Shown here in pieces: positions 44,192-52,086 of a DNA stretch of 64,000 bases. Origin of the DNA: Propionivibrio dicarboxylicus (GTDB lineage: Bacteria > Pseudomonadota > Gammaproteobacteria > Burkholderiales > Rhodocyclaceae); the NCBI RefSeq assembly GCF_900099695.1, contig NZ_FNCY01000002.1, positions 286,609 to 350,608 on the forward strand. The letters run 5' to 3'. The translations under genes were made by a program, and so were the position numbers. The notes under the pieces are model-generated. The model did no database searches, had not been told where the DNA came from, and saw only the letters and a list, made by a program, of their open reading frames with translations. The stretch's first letter is position 1, and each line of letters begins with the position of its first letter.

Positions 44192-46608
44192 ACACTCCGC
44201 CCACCTGGGGCCAGGCCTTGGGAAATCGACGATGCCGCATCAGGCACGCATCGATCAAATCCGCCCGGCCGTCTTTCTCCGCCTATCCTCACCACCTCAT
44301 CCACCTGCAGCGATTTCGGCAACGCATGCGTGATGAACAGCATCGTCACCTTGCCCCTGAGCTGATTGATCGTCGCCGCGAAGTGTTCCGCCGTCTCGGG
44401 GTCGAGCGCGCTGGTCGCCTCGTCGAAAACGAGAATCCGCGGGCGCTTGAGCAAGGCACGGGCGATCGCCAACCGCTGCTTCTGCCCACCGGAAAGGCCG
44501 ACACCCCGCTCACCGATCTCGGTCTGGTAGCCCTGCGGCAACCGATCGATCGTGTCGTGGATCTCGGCCATCTTGCAGGCGTGCGTGATCTGGTCGAAGG
44601 TGGCATGCGGGTTGGCCATCAGGAGGTTGTCGTAAAGCGTGCCGGAGAACAAGGTCGTCTCTTGCGGCACGACGCCGAAAGTGGCGCGCAGCTCGTTGGC
44701 CGAGAGATAACGGATATCGTTTCCGTCGAGCTTGATCGTGCCGCCGGTCGGCGCATAGAAACCTTGCAGCAGCTTGGCCAAGGTACTCTTGCCGGAACCC
44801 GACGGCCCCATGATGACAACGACCTGGCCCGGTTCGACGGCAAGATTGAAGCGCTGGTACAGGAACGGCAGATTCTCGGCATAGCGGAAGGCGAGATCGT
44901 GGATTTCGATTTTGCCCTTGCCTTCGCGCAGACGGCTGGGCAGGATCGAGTACGGTTCCTTCGGTGCATTCATGATGTCGCCAAGCCGCTGCACCGAAAG
45001 ATTGGCCTGCTGGAACTGCTGCCAGAGGCCGACGAGGCGCAGCATCGGCTGCGAGACCCGGCCGGCGAACATCTGGAAGGCGACGAGCATGCCGATGGTG
45101 AAATCGGTGCTGGTCATCACGGCATAGGCACCGACAATCAGGATCAGCGTGCTCATCAGCTGTTCGATGCCATTGGCAACGACGTTGTAGCTGTTGGCGA
45201 TCTGTTTCATGCGGAAGCCGGATCGCAGGTAGTCGGCGAGGTAATCGCCGTAGCGGGCATTGAGCTGCGGTTCCATTTGCAGACTCTTCACCGTTTCCAG
45301 TCCAGAGACGTATTCGGTAACGAAGGCCTGGTTGCGCGCGCCGAGCAGGAATTGCTCGTTGAGGCGATTGCGGAACATCGGGGCGACGATCAAGCTGAGG
45401 GCGACGATGGCGCCGATCAACGCCAGCGCCAGGCACGTAAGACCAACGCTGTAATAGAACATGATGCCGACGAAGATGCACAGAAACGGCAGGTCGAGCA
45501 TCAGCGTGACAGCGGCGCCGGCGACGAATTCGCGGATCGTCTCAACGCCGTGCAGGCGCGCGGCGATAACGCCGGTCGGGCGGTGTTCAAAGTAGCGCGG
45601 CGGCAGCTTGAACAGATGCTCGAAGACGGCGGCGCCGAGAACGGCATCAACGCGATTGCCTGTATGCAGAACGAGATATTGGCGCACCCAGCTCAGCGCG
45701 GCCGAAAAAACCATGAAGACGGCAAGACCGATACCGATGACGATCAGCGTGCTTTCGGTGCGATGGACGACGACCTTGTCGATGATCGTTTGCGTGAACA
45801 GCGGAGTACCTAAGGCCAACAACTGGATGACCAGCGAAGCGAGCAACACGTCACGCCAGACATGCTTGTGCTTGAGGAGTTCGGGGACGAACCAGCCGAA
45901 ACCAAAGCCCGACTGCCCGGACGCCGTGACATCGGGATCGCGGAGTTGCTTCGGGTTCAGGGCCAACTGGCAGGCGGTGCCGGTAAAGCGCTCGGAAAAT
46001 TCGACGAGAGTCAGTGTCCTGGGAGCATTGGTACCGGCGACGAAGAGAACAATCTTGTCGGCGGTGGCGTCGACCACAATAGCCGGGCGCACTTTCGCGG
46101 GCGTATTTGAAACGGATGAGGCTGCCGGCAAGGGCGTATCGTCTTCGGGAACGTCGTCGGCTTCAGTTACGTCGTGCTTGCTGTCTGTGCCATCAGCTTT
46201 ATCGCCCACAACATCCGCACGCGTTGTTTCACTTGCCGCATTCCGATCCGGTTCGTCATCGATATCGCAATTGCATGCAGATGGCATCGCGATTCCCTTG
46301 GCACCGGACGAGGCGTCATGCAGAACGACAAGACAGGGAAAATGCAAGGTGTTGAGTAACTCGGCCGACGTTTCCTGTTGCCGGATGCGAAACCCGAGTG
46401 CGCGGGCGGCATGGATTAGCGCTTCGCCACCGTACGGCGGCGGGAACTGACGAACAAGGAGTTGCGGATCGAACGGCTTGCGGTTCAGGGCGCAAAAGCT
46501 ACCCATAACCCAGACAAAATCTTCGGTAGTGAACACGTAAGGCGGCAAGGCAGTCCGTGCAGGCGTTGCCAGCGGGCCCGCCACCCGCTTAAGGAGCCGG
46601 CGCAGCAT
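44188..46608 (-). CDS. Type I secretion ABC transporter, HlyB-like, with degenerate C39 domain
   Basis: The protein (806 residues from the ATG at 46608; a TTG at 46659 would add 17) has a C39-peptidase-like N-terminus (TTEDFVWVMGSFCALNRKPFD). Its Cys is not in the catalytic context, so it is probably a substrate-binding CLD as in HlyB. That domain holds a 65-residue acidic insertion (about 110-175). Six membrane segments follow, then an ATPase with GPSGSGKST, LSGGQ and ILVFDEATSALD. It exports a protein through HlyD and TolC. It is the first large gene of the island operon and overlaps the next gene by 4 bp. Confidence 0.9.
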   Translation of the reverse strand: MLRRLLKRVAGPLATPARTALPPYVFTTEDFVWVMGSFCALNRKPFDPQLLVRQFPPPYGGEALIHAARALGFRIRQQETSAELLNTLHFPCLVVLHDASSGAKGIAMPSACNCDIDDEPDRNAASETTRADVVGDKADGTDSKHDVTEADDVPEDDTPLPAASSVSNTPAKVRPAIVVDATADKIVLFVAGTNAPRTLTLVEFSERFTGTACQLALNPKQLRDPDVTASGQSGFGFGWFVPELLKHKHVWRDVLLASLVIQLLALGTPLFTQTIIDKVVVHRTESTLIVIGIGLAVFMVFSAALSWVRQYLVLHTGNRVDAVLGAAVFEHLFKLPPRYFEHRPTGVIAARLHGVETIREFVAGAAVTLMLDLPFLCIFVGIMFYYSVGLTCLALALIGAIVALSLIVAPMFRNRLNEQFLLGARNQAFVTEYVSGLETVKSLQMEPQLNARYGDYLADYLRSGFRMKQIANSYNVVANGIEQLMSTLILIVGAYAVMTSTDFTIGMLVAFQMFAGRVSQPMLRLVGLWQQFQQANLSVQRLGDIMNAPKEPYSILPSRLREGKGKIEIHDLAFRYAENLPFLYQRFNLAVEPGQVVVIMGPSGSGKSTLAKLLQGFYAPTGGTIKLDGNDIRYLSANELRATFGVVPQETTLFSGTLYDNLLMANPHATFDQITHACKMAEIHDTIDRLPQGYQTEIGERGVGLSGGQKQRLAIARALLKRPRILVFDEATSALDPETAEHFAATINQLRGKVTMLFITHALPKSLQVDEVVRIGGERRPGGFDRCVPDAASSISQGLAPGGRSV

Positions 46609-47264
46609 CAGTCGGTGTAACCAGGCTGTTCTTGAGAAAAACGCCGACACCGCCGACAAAGCAGATTTTCAACGCGGCGAGGCTGTCGCAAGGACAACGC
46701 GTCATCCCGCAATAAATAATCAGCGCCACGATTGATGCTGGCTTGCACCTTGAATGCCACTGCCCTCTCCCAATTTGTGCAGTCTAAATTGGATTGTTGA
46801 AAGTTCTATCCGTTTTGCACCTTAAGAGAATAACAAGATATTTTGTCGAATACTGTTAAAAATTACCACAGCGCTCCCGACCGGAAGAAGGCTTATTACC
46901 CATCGAAAAATCAGACACTAATTAGCTTTTTTTGCACACATACCAAAAGAAAATTAGATGCACCGCACAATTAGCTCACCGAATAGGCAGCACGGCAATG
47001 GACATAATATGCAGTTCTAATACTCCCCTCCCCGACGAACCGATGCATTGCTGTCAGAGTCATGGCAGATCGCTCTCCAAGGCTCGCGAGAGTTCTGCCA
47101 TAGCGGGCACCACTGGTTACGCGAGAACGGAGCTGGCATTCTCAACGCTCACGCGCTGCCAACGTCAGCGTGGCCAAAAGGGAATCACCAAGGGCTACAG
47201 CGCTCCACTGCCGATCGCGCGCACCGGCAGCGGCGTCATTGCCGTCGGAGAGGCGGTCACGGTA
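46609..47264. other. Gene-poor, partly AT-rich region upstream of the secretion operon
   Basis: About 650 bp without a convincing gene. From 46760 to 47000 it is clearly more AT-rich than its surroundings and holds a weak minus-strand promoter candidate (TTAACA 46859-46854, TGTTAT 46835-46830). Two overlapping short frames reach the transporter start: 50 codons from a GTG at 46760 with GGGAG upstream, and 38 codons from an ATG at 46705. From 47000 to 47264 I see nothing definable. Confidence 0.5.
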
Positions 47265-47298
47265 CCGCCGCAGCCACTGCCTGAGCGGCTGATACCGC
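47265..47298. repeat. Right 34-bp direct repeat bounding the type I secretion island
   Basis: Exact copy of 38559-38592. It lies 11 bp beyond the marR stop codon and outside any gene, while the left copy includes the end of the DMT gene. This asymmetry is what integration at the 3' end of a gene would leave. Confidence 0.85.
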
Positions 47299-47309
47299 GT
47301 CGCCGTTCC

Positions 47310-47849
47310 TTACGCCGCCGTCTCCGCGTTGTCGAGCAGACGCCCGAGCAGCGCTACCGCCTGCGCGAGTTCAGCCGCATCGATGCCGTCCAGCATCTGC
47401 CCGCGCACGGCCAGCACCTCGCCCTCGATCTCGGCGGCCAGCGCCCGCCCGGCGTCGGTGATTTCGATGTACTTCTGGCGGCGGTCCTGCTTGTCCGGCA
47501 CGCGGCGCAGCAAGCCGAGGTTTTCCATGCGATCGACGATATGCACCAGCGTCGGCGTCTCGATGTTGAGCCGCGCCGCCAGCGACCGCTGGTTATAAGG
47601 CCTGGCATCGCTGCGCAGAATCCACAGCGCCCGCCAGGTCGTCTGCGTCATGCCCCAAGGGCGCAGACGTTCGTCGAGGCGGTTGCGCCAAAGCCCGGCA
47701 CTGCGATGTAACAGCGTCGCAAAATCCTGGCGAAGATCGGCCAGCGCCGCGACCGGGTCGGCACAGGTCGTCTGGCAAGCATCCGCCCGCCCCGCTTCCG
47801 TCCGCGGTAACGTGCCCCCGGCGGATATCTTCCGTTGAACTTTCGACAT
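47310..47849 (-). CDS. MarR-family transcriptional regulator
   Basis: The 179-residue protein has the MarR winged helix: LWILRSDARPYNQRSLAARL, NIETPTLVHIVDRMENLGLLRR, then the wing VPDKQDRRQKYIEITDAG, and a C-terminal dimer helix. It is divergent from an MFS exporter at 47880, with only 30 bp between starts, so it probably represses both. An interrupted dyad TTAC...GTAA lies in that gap. I use the ATG at 47849; the first 30 residues are weakly conserved in character. Confidence 0.9.
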   Translation of the reverse strand: MSKVQRKISAGGTLPRTEAGRADACQTTCADPVAALADLRQDFATLLHRSAGLWRNRLDERLRPWGMTQTTWRALWILRSDARPYNQRSLAARLNIETPTLVHIVDRMENLGLLRRVPDKQDRRQKYIEITDAGRALAAEIEGEVLAVRGQMLDGIDAAELAQAVALLGRLLDNAETAA

Positions 47850-47879
47850 AATTAGCTTACTAACAATTATCTTGGTAAT

Positions 47880-49352
47880 ATGCTGCACTTTTCGCCGCCG
47901 TTCGTCCACATGAATTTTCTGCCGCCCGCCCGCTCCTACGATGACCTGCAAACCCGCTACGGGCGCCGCGCCAAGTGGCTGGTGCTGTGGATCGTCGGCA
48001 CCGGCACCGTCGCTGGCGTCCTGTCGACGACGAGCTTCAATGTCGCCGTGCCGGCGTTGATCCGCGCCTTCGGCCTCGGCCAGCACGAGGTGCAGTGGGC
48101 GATCACCGGCTTCATGGCGGCGATGACGCTGGCGATGCTGCCGACCTCGTGGCTGCTCGACCGCTTCGGCTTCCGCCGCGTCTTCCTGACGGCGTTGATG
48201 GCGCTGGCCGCCACCAGCGTGCTCGGCAGTCTGGCGCCCAACTTCCCGGCCGTCGTCGGCGCGCGCATCCTGCAGGGCATGGCCACCGGCGTGCTGCAAC
48301 CGCTCGGCGTGCTTGCCGTCATGCGCCTGTTTCCGCCGCACCGCCAGGGCAAGGCCTCGGGCATGCTGAGCTTCGGCATCGTCCTGGCGCCGGCTGTGGC
48401 GCCGGCGCTCGGCGGCGGCCTGCTCGACCTCTTCGGCTGGCGCGCCATCTTCCTGATCAACCTGCCCTTCTGCCTGATCGCCGGCATCGCCGGACTCTTC
48501 CTGCTGCCGACACCGAAGGAACGCCTGCGCCGCGCCTTCGACTGGACCGGAACGCTGCTGCTCGTCGTCCTCACGCTGTCGCTCGTCGAATGCGCCGTCA
48601 GCCTGCAGAACCACGGCCTGCTGGCGCCCTGGACGCTCGCCCAACTGGCGGTTGCCGGCACGGCGACGGCCTTCTTCCTGCGCCACGCCCGGCGCGCGCC
48701 CGAACCGATCATCCGACTCGAACTGTTCGCTCACCGCAACTTCCTGATGGGCAGCCTCGTCTCCTTCGCCTACGGTTTCGGGCTCTATGCCTCGACCTAC
48801 CTGATCCCGGTCTTCCTGCAGAGCGCCTTGCATTTTTCGGCGACCGCCGCCGGACTCGCGCTGATGCCGGCCGGCGTCGCGCTGGCCCTGACGATCCCGC
48901 TCGCCGGCCGCATGGCCGACCGCCACGCGCCGAAATGGATCACCGCCGGCGGACTCGGCTGCTTCGCCCTTTCTTTCCTGCTCTTCGCGCTCTGGGGCGG
49001 CCGCATCAGCCACGCCGAACTCGTCGGTGCCACCGTACTCGGCCGCATCGGACTCGGCCTCATCCTGCCGGCACTCAGCCTCGCGACGCTGCGCCACCTC
49101 GCGCCCGAGCAGCTATCGCAATCCTCGGTAGTGGTCAGCTACACCCGGCAACTCGGCGGCGTCCTCGGCGTCGCCGTCGCCGCCGTCTTCGTCGAATGGC
49201 GCGAGACGATCTACGGCCACGTCGCCCCCGGCGTCTTCACCGCCTACGCACAGGGCTTCCTGCTGCTGACGGCCATCTTCGTCCTGGCCCTCTGCGCTGC
49301 CAGTCTGATGAAGGCGGAGACGCGCGCACCGGCAAGCGCTGGGGGGTCGTAG
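47880..49352 (+). CDS. MFS drug-type exporter, DHA2 family
   Basis: The 490-residue membrane protein has about 14 hydrophobic segments and the MFS motifs WLLDRFGFRRVFLTALM (motif A) and VVGARILQGMATGVLQPLGVLAVMRLFPP (typical of EmrB/QacA). It should expel hydrophobic compounds using protons. It is divergent from MarR, its probable repressor. The start may be the ATG at 47910 (MNFLPPARSYDD); neither has a good ribosome site. Confidence 0.9.
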   Translation: MLHFSPPFVHMNFLPPARSYDDLQTRYGRRAKWLVLWIVGTGTVAGVLSTTSFNVAVPALIRAFGLGQHEVQWAITGFMAAMTLAMLPTSWLLDRFGFRRVFLTALMALAATSVLGSLAPNFPAVVGARILQGMATGVLQPLGVLAVMRLFPPHRQGKASGMLSFGIVLAPAVAPALGGGLLDLFGWRAIFLINLPFCLIAGIAGLFLLPTPKERLRRAFDWTGTLLLVVLTLSLVECAVSLQNHGLLAPWTLAQLAVAGTATAFFLRHARRAPEPIIRLELFAHRNFLMGSLVSFAYGFGLYASTYLIPVFLQSALHFSATAAGLALMPAGVALALTIPLAGRMADRHAPKWITAGGLGCFALSFLLFALWGGRISHAELVGATVLGRIGLGLILPALSLATLRHLAPEQLSQSSVVVSYTRQLGGVLGVAVAAVFVEWRETIYGHVAPGVFTAYAQGFLLLTAIFVLALCAASLMKAETRAPASAGGS

Positions 49353-49354
49353 TT

Positions 49355-49380
49355 AAAAAAATCCGCGCCCGAAGGCGCGG
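49355..49380 (-). terminator. Rho-independent terminator of the SDR gene
   Basis: On the minus strand CCGCGCC-TTCG-GGCGCGG (49380-49363) is followed by ATTTTTTT (49362-49355), a tetraloop hairpin and T-run 32 bp after the SDR stop and just beyond the convergent MFS stop. Confidence 0.85.
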
Positions 49381-49411
49381 CAATTCCCGAGGGAGGTCAT
49401 AAACGCGGCGT

Positions 49412-50179
49412 TCAGACGCAACTCGTCATGCCGCCATCGACATAGATGATCTGGCCGTTGACGAAATCGGAAGCCGCCGACGACAGGAAGATCGCCGCGC
49501 CCTGCAGCTCCTCGACCTTGCCCCAGCGGTTGGCTGGCGTGCGCTTGCACAGCCAGGCGGAAAACTCCTCGTTTTCGACGAGGGCGCGGTTCATCTCGGT
49601 GGCGAAATAGCCGGGCGCGAGGCCGTTGGCCTGGATGCCGTACTTGGCCCAGTCGGCGCACATGCCCTTGGTCAGGTTGGCGACGCCGCCCTTGGCCGCC
49701 GTGTAGGGCGCGATCGTCGGCCGGCCGAGCAGGCTCTGCACCGAACAGATATTGACGATCTTGCCGCGACCGCGCGGGATCATGTGCCGCGCCACCGCCT
49801 GCGAGACGTAGAAGACGCTCGACAGATTGGTTTCGAGGATCGCCGCCCAGCTCTCCGCCGCGAAGTCTTCGAGCGGCGCCCGGCGCTGGATGCCGGCGTT
49901 GTTGATGAGAATGTCGATCGGCCCGATCTCGCGCTCGACGCGTTCGATGCCGGCCTGCACGGCCGCCTGGTCGGTGACGTCGAAGACGACGTAGTCGACC
50001 GTATGCCCTTCGGCGCGCATCTTCGCTGCCGTCTCGCGCACACGTTCTTCGTTGCGACCGTTGAGCACGATCGCGGCGCCGGACGCGGCGAGCCCGTACG
50101 CCAGCGAAAGGCCGATACCCTGCGTCGATCCGGTAATCAGCGCGCGCTTGTTCTTGAGGCAGAAGAGTGAGTTTTGCAT
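49412..50179 (-). CDS. Short-chain dehydrogenase, gluconate 5-dehydrogenase-like
   Basis: The 255-residue classical SDR has the cofactor site ALITGSTQGIGLSLAYGLA, the NNAG motif (ILINNAGIQRR), Ser in NICSVQSLLGRP and catalytic YTAAKGG, with a C-terminal DGGMT. The closest remembered family is gluconate 5-dehydrogenase (IdnO), which interconverts gluconate and 5-ketogluconate. It is divergent from a LysR regulator. Substrate assignment is tentative. Confidence 0.85.
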   Translation of the reverse strand: MQNSLFCLKNKRALITGSTQGIGLSLAYGLAASGAAIVLNGRNEERVRETAAKMRAEGHTVDYVVFDVTDQAAVQAGIERVEREIGPIDILINNAGIQRRAPLEDFAAESWAAILETNLSSVFYVSQAVARHMIPRGRGKIVNICSVQSLLGRPTIAPYTAAKGGVANLTKGMCADWAKYGIQANGLAPGYFATEMNRALVENEEFSAWLCKRTPANRWGKVEELQGAAIFLSSAASDFVNGQIIYVDGGMTSCV

Positions 50180-50283
50180 GTCAGTGATAAATATTCAGAA
50201 GAGATACGTATTCAACGATAACCCGCCTCCTGGCAGGATTCATGACGTTATACTGCGGCGTATTTCCGCTCGCCAATAGTCTT

Positions 50284-50301
50284 TGATAATATTTGTTATC
50301 A
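50284..50301. promoter_or_regulatory. Palindromic LysR-type site between SDR and LysR genes
   Basis: TGATAATATTTGTTATCA is an inverted repeat TGATAA-N6-TTATCA, and a related half (GTGATAAATATTCA) lies near the SDR start at about 50185. LysR regulators bind such dyads, so these are candidate sites for the adjacent regulator. Confidence 0.6.
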
Positions 50302-50326
50302 CTATTGTTGATTACCGGATCGACCC

Positions 50327-51223
50327 ATGGAACTCAAACTGCTGCGTGCCTTCGTCGTGCTCTCCGAAGAGCTGCATTTCGGCCATGCCGCCGAGCGCCT
50401 GTGCATCGTCCAGCCGGCGCTCAGCATGCAGTTGCAGAAACTCGAACGCGAGCTCGGCGTCACGCTGTTCGAGCGCGACCGCCACAGCGTCGAACTGACG
50501 GCGCTCGGGCGGACTTTCCTGCCCGAAGCGCAGGCGATCCTGGCGCAAGCCGAGCGCGCCGTCGGCCTTGTCAAAGCCGCCGATGCCGGCGAAGTCGGTG
50601 TCATACGCCTCGGCTTCGTTTCGTCGATCCTGCCGTTCTACCTGCCCGAACTGATCCGCCGTCTGCGCGTCCGTTATCCCGCGATCGAACTCGAACTCAA
50701 GGACATGCCGAGTCCCGAGCAATTGCTCGCACTGCGCAGCAACCGCATCGATATCGGCTTCGTTCGCCTGCCGATCGACGACCGCCGCGTCACGACGCAG
50801 ACGGTGCTGACCGAATCCTTCGTCGTCGCCCTGCCCGACGATCACCCCTTGGCGCAGGCCGAAGCGATCACCCCGGCGGCGCTCGCCGACATCCCGGTCT
50901 TCTTTCTCGCGCGCCGCTTCGCCCCCGGCTACTACGACGAAGTCATGCGCGCGTTCCGCCGCGCCGGGTACGCGCTGCAGGTCGCCCGCGAATTCGGCGA
51001 ATTCACGACGATGGCGGCGCTGATCAGCGCCGGCATGGGCATCGGCATCCTGCCGAAATACGCGATGTCGGCCAAGTATGACAACGTCGCCATCCGCCCG
51101 CTCACCGGCCCCGACCTGCAAGCGCGCGTCGGCCTTGCCTGGACCGAGCCGGAAAGCCGTCTCAAGCAGGCCTTCCTCGACGTCGCCGGCGAAACGGCGC
51201 AGGCGCTGGCGACGACGCCGTGA
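50327..51223 (+). CDS. LysR-family transcriptional regulator
   Basis: The 298-residue protein has the LysR winged helix at the N-terminus (MELKLLRAFVVLSEELHFGHA, RLCIVQPALSMQLQKLERELG, LFERDRHSVELTALG) and a two-lobed effector domain. It is divergent from the SDR gene and probably regulates it, with the intergenic palindrome as a likely site. The effector is unknown. It is followed by ttrB after 129 bp. Confidence 0.92.
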   Translation: MELKLLRAFVVLSEELHFGHAAERLCIVQPALSMQLQKLERELGVTLFERDRHSVELTALGRTFLPEAQAILAQAERAVGLVKAADAGEVGVIRLGFVSSILPFYLPELIRRLRVRYPAIELELKDMPSPEQLLALRSNRIDIGFVRLPIDDRRVTTQTVLTESFVVALPDDHPLAQAEAITPAALADIPVFFLARRFAPGYYDEVMRAFRRAGYALQVAREFGEFTTMAALISAGMGIGILPKYAMSAKYDNVAIRPLTGPDLQARVGLAWTEPESRLKQAFLDVAGETAQALATTP

Positions 51224-51255
51224 AGACACTCCCGCCGCAAAAACATCGCCGGCAA

Positions 51256-51271
51256 TAGGGATTTTTCCCTA
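51256..51271. promoter_or_regulatory. Palindrome upstream of ttrB, candidate TtrR site
   Basis: TAGGGATTTTTCCCTA is a perfect 6-bp dyad with a 4-bp spacer. A CAATAT -10-like element lies at 51291-51296, which would put the palindrome at about -40, a position suited to an activating FixJ/NarL-type regulator such as the TtrR encoded at 57083. Confidence 0.5.
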
Positions 51272-51352
51272 GTCGCCTCGGCGGTTCTTCCAATATCCGC
51301 CCGCCGCCGCGCGCACTAAGCTCTGCCCGTTCCCATTTTTCCGGAGCGGATC

Positions 51353-52084
51353 ATGAGCGATCTCCCCGACCGCAGCCGCCGCGCTTTCCTTTCGGCACTG
51401 CCCACCCTGACCGTCGGCCTGGCGGCACCGGCCCGCGCGGCCGACACCCCAAGCCGGCAGCCCCGCTGGGGCATGCTCGTCGACACCCGGCGCTGCATCG
51501 CCTGCCAGGCCTGCACCATGGCCTGCGCGATGGAAAACGCGACGCCGGAAGGCGCCTTCCGCACCGTCGTCGCCACCTATGCCGTCAGCGACGCCGACGG
51601 CAGCACCGGCCTGTCGGTGGTGCCGCGCCTCTGCAACCACTGCGCCCAACCGCCCTGCGTCGACGTCTGCCCGGTCGGCGCCACCTTCAAGCACGGCGAC
51701 GGCAGCGTCCTCGTCGACGGCGAGCGTTGCGTCGGCTGCGCCTATTGTGTCCAGGCCTGTCCCTATGACGCGCGCTTCATCAACCATGCCACGGGCAAGG
51801 CTGACAAATGTACCTTCTGCCATCACCGTCTCGAGGCGGGACTGCTGCCCGCCTGCGTCGAGACCTGCGTCGGCGGCGCGCGCATCTTCGGCAACCTCGA
51901 CGCGCCCGACAGCGAGATCTCGCGGCGCCTGAAAGCGGCCGGCACGTCGCTGCGCGTGCTCAAACCCGACGCCGGCACCGCGCCCAATGTGTTCTACATC
52001 GGCCTCGATGACGCGCTGACCGGCCATGTCGCCGGCGTTTCGGCCGCCGACCTGATGTGGCGCCCTGACCACCACGGAGGATGA
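51353..52084 (+). CDS. ttrB: Tetrathionate reductase iron-sulfur subunit TtrB
   Basis: The 243-residue protein has a Tat-type leader (RSRRAFLSALPTL, cleaved near ARA) and four ferredoxin-type cysteine clusters: DTRRCIACQACTMACAME, RLCNHCAQPPCVDVCPVGA, ERCVGCAYCVQACPYDARF and KCTFCHHRLEAGLLPACVE. It carries electrons between the NrfD-type membrane subunit and the molybdopterin subunit. Closely related proteins serve thiosulfate or polysulfide reductases. The neighbouring TtrA-like subunit and TtrSR decide for tetrathionate. It is the first gene of ttrBCA. Confidence 0.88.
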   Translation: MSDLPDRSRRAFLSALPTLTVGLAAPARAADTPSRQPRWGMLVDTRRCIACQACTMACAMENATPEGAFRTVVATYAVSDADGSTGLSVVPRLCNHCAQPPCVDVCPVGATFKHGDGSVLVDGERCVGCAYCVQACPYDARFINHATGKADKCTFCHHRLEAGLLPACVETCVGGARIFGNLDAPDSEISRRLKAAGTSLRVLKPDAGTAPNVFYIGLDDALTGHVAGVSAADLMWRPDHHGG

Positions 52085-52086
52085 CC

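Noticed and set aside
44188..46608. Transporter as a peptidase-containing bacteriocin exporter
   Set aside because: The C39-like domain lacks the catalytic cysteine context and no double-glycine leader peptide gene was identified, so a HlyB-type role is more likely.
46932..47711. 259-codon plus-strand frame at the right edge of the island
   Set aside because: Its second half is antisense to marR and its first half has no protein character or start signals.
47310..49097. 595-codon minus-strand frame containing MarR as its C-terminus
   Set aside because: The first 415 codons are antisense to the MFS gene. The MarR family start at 47849 is well supported.
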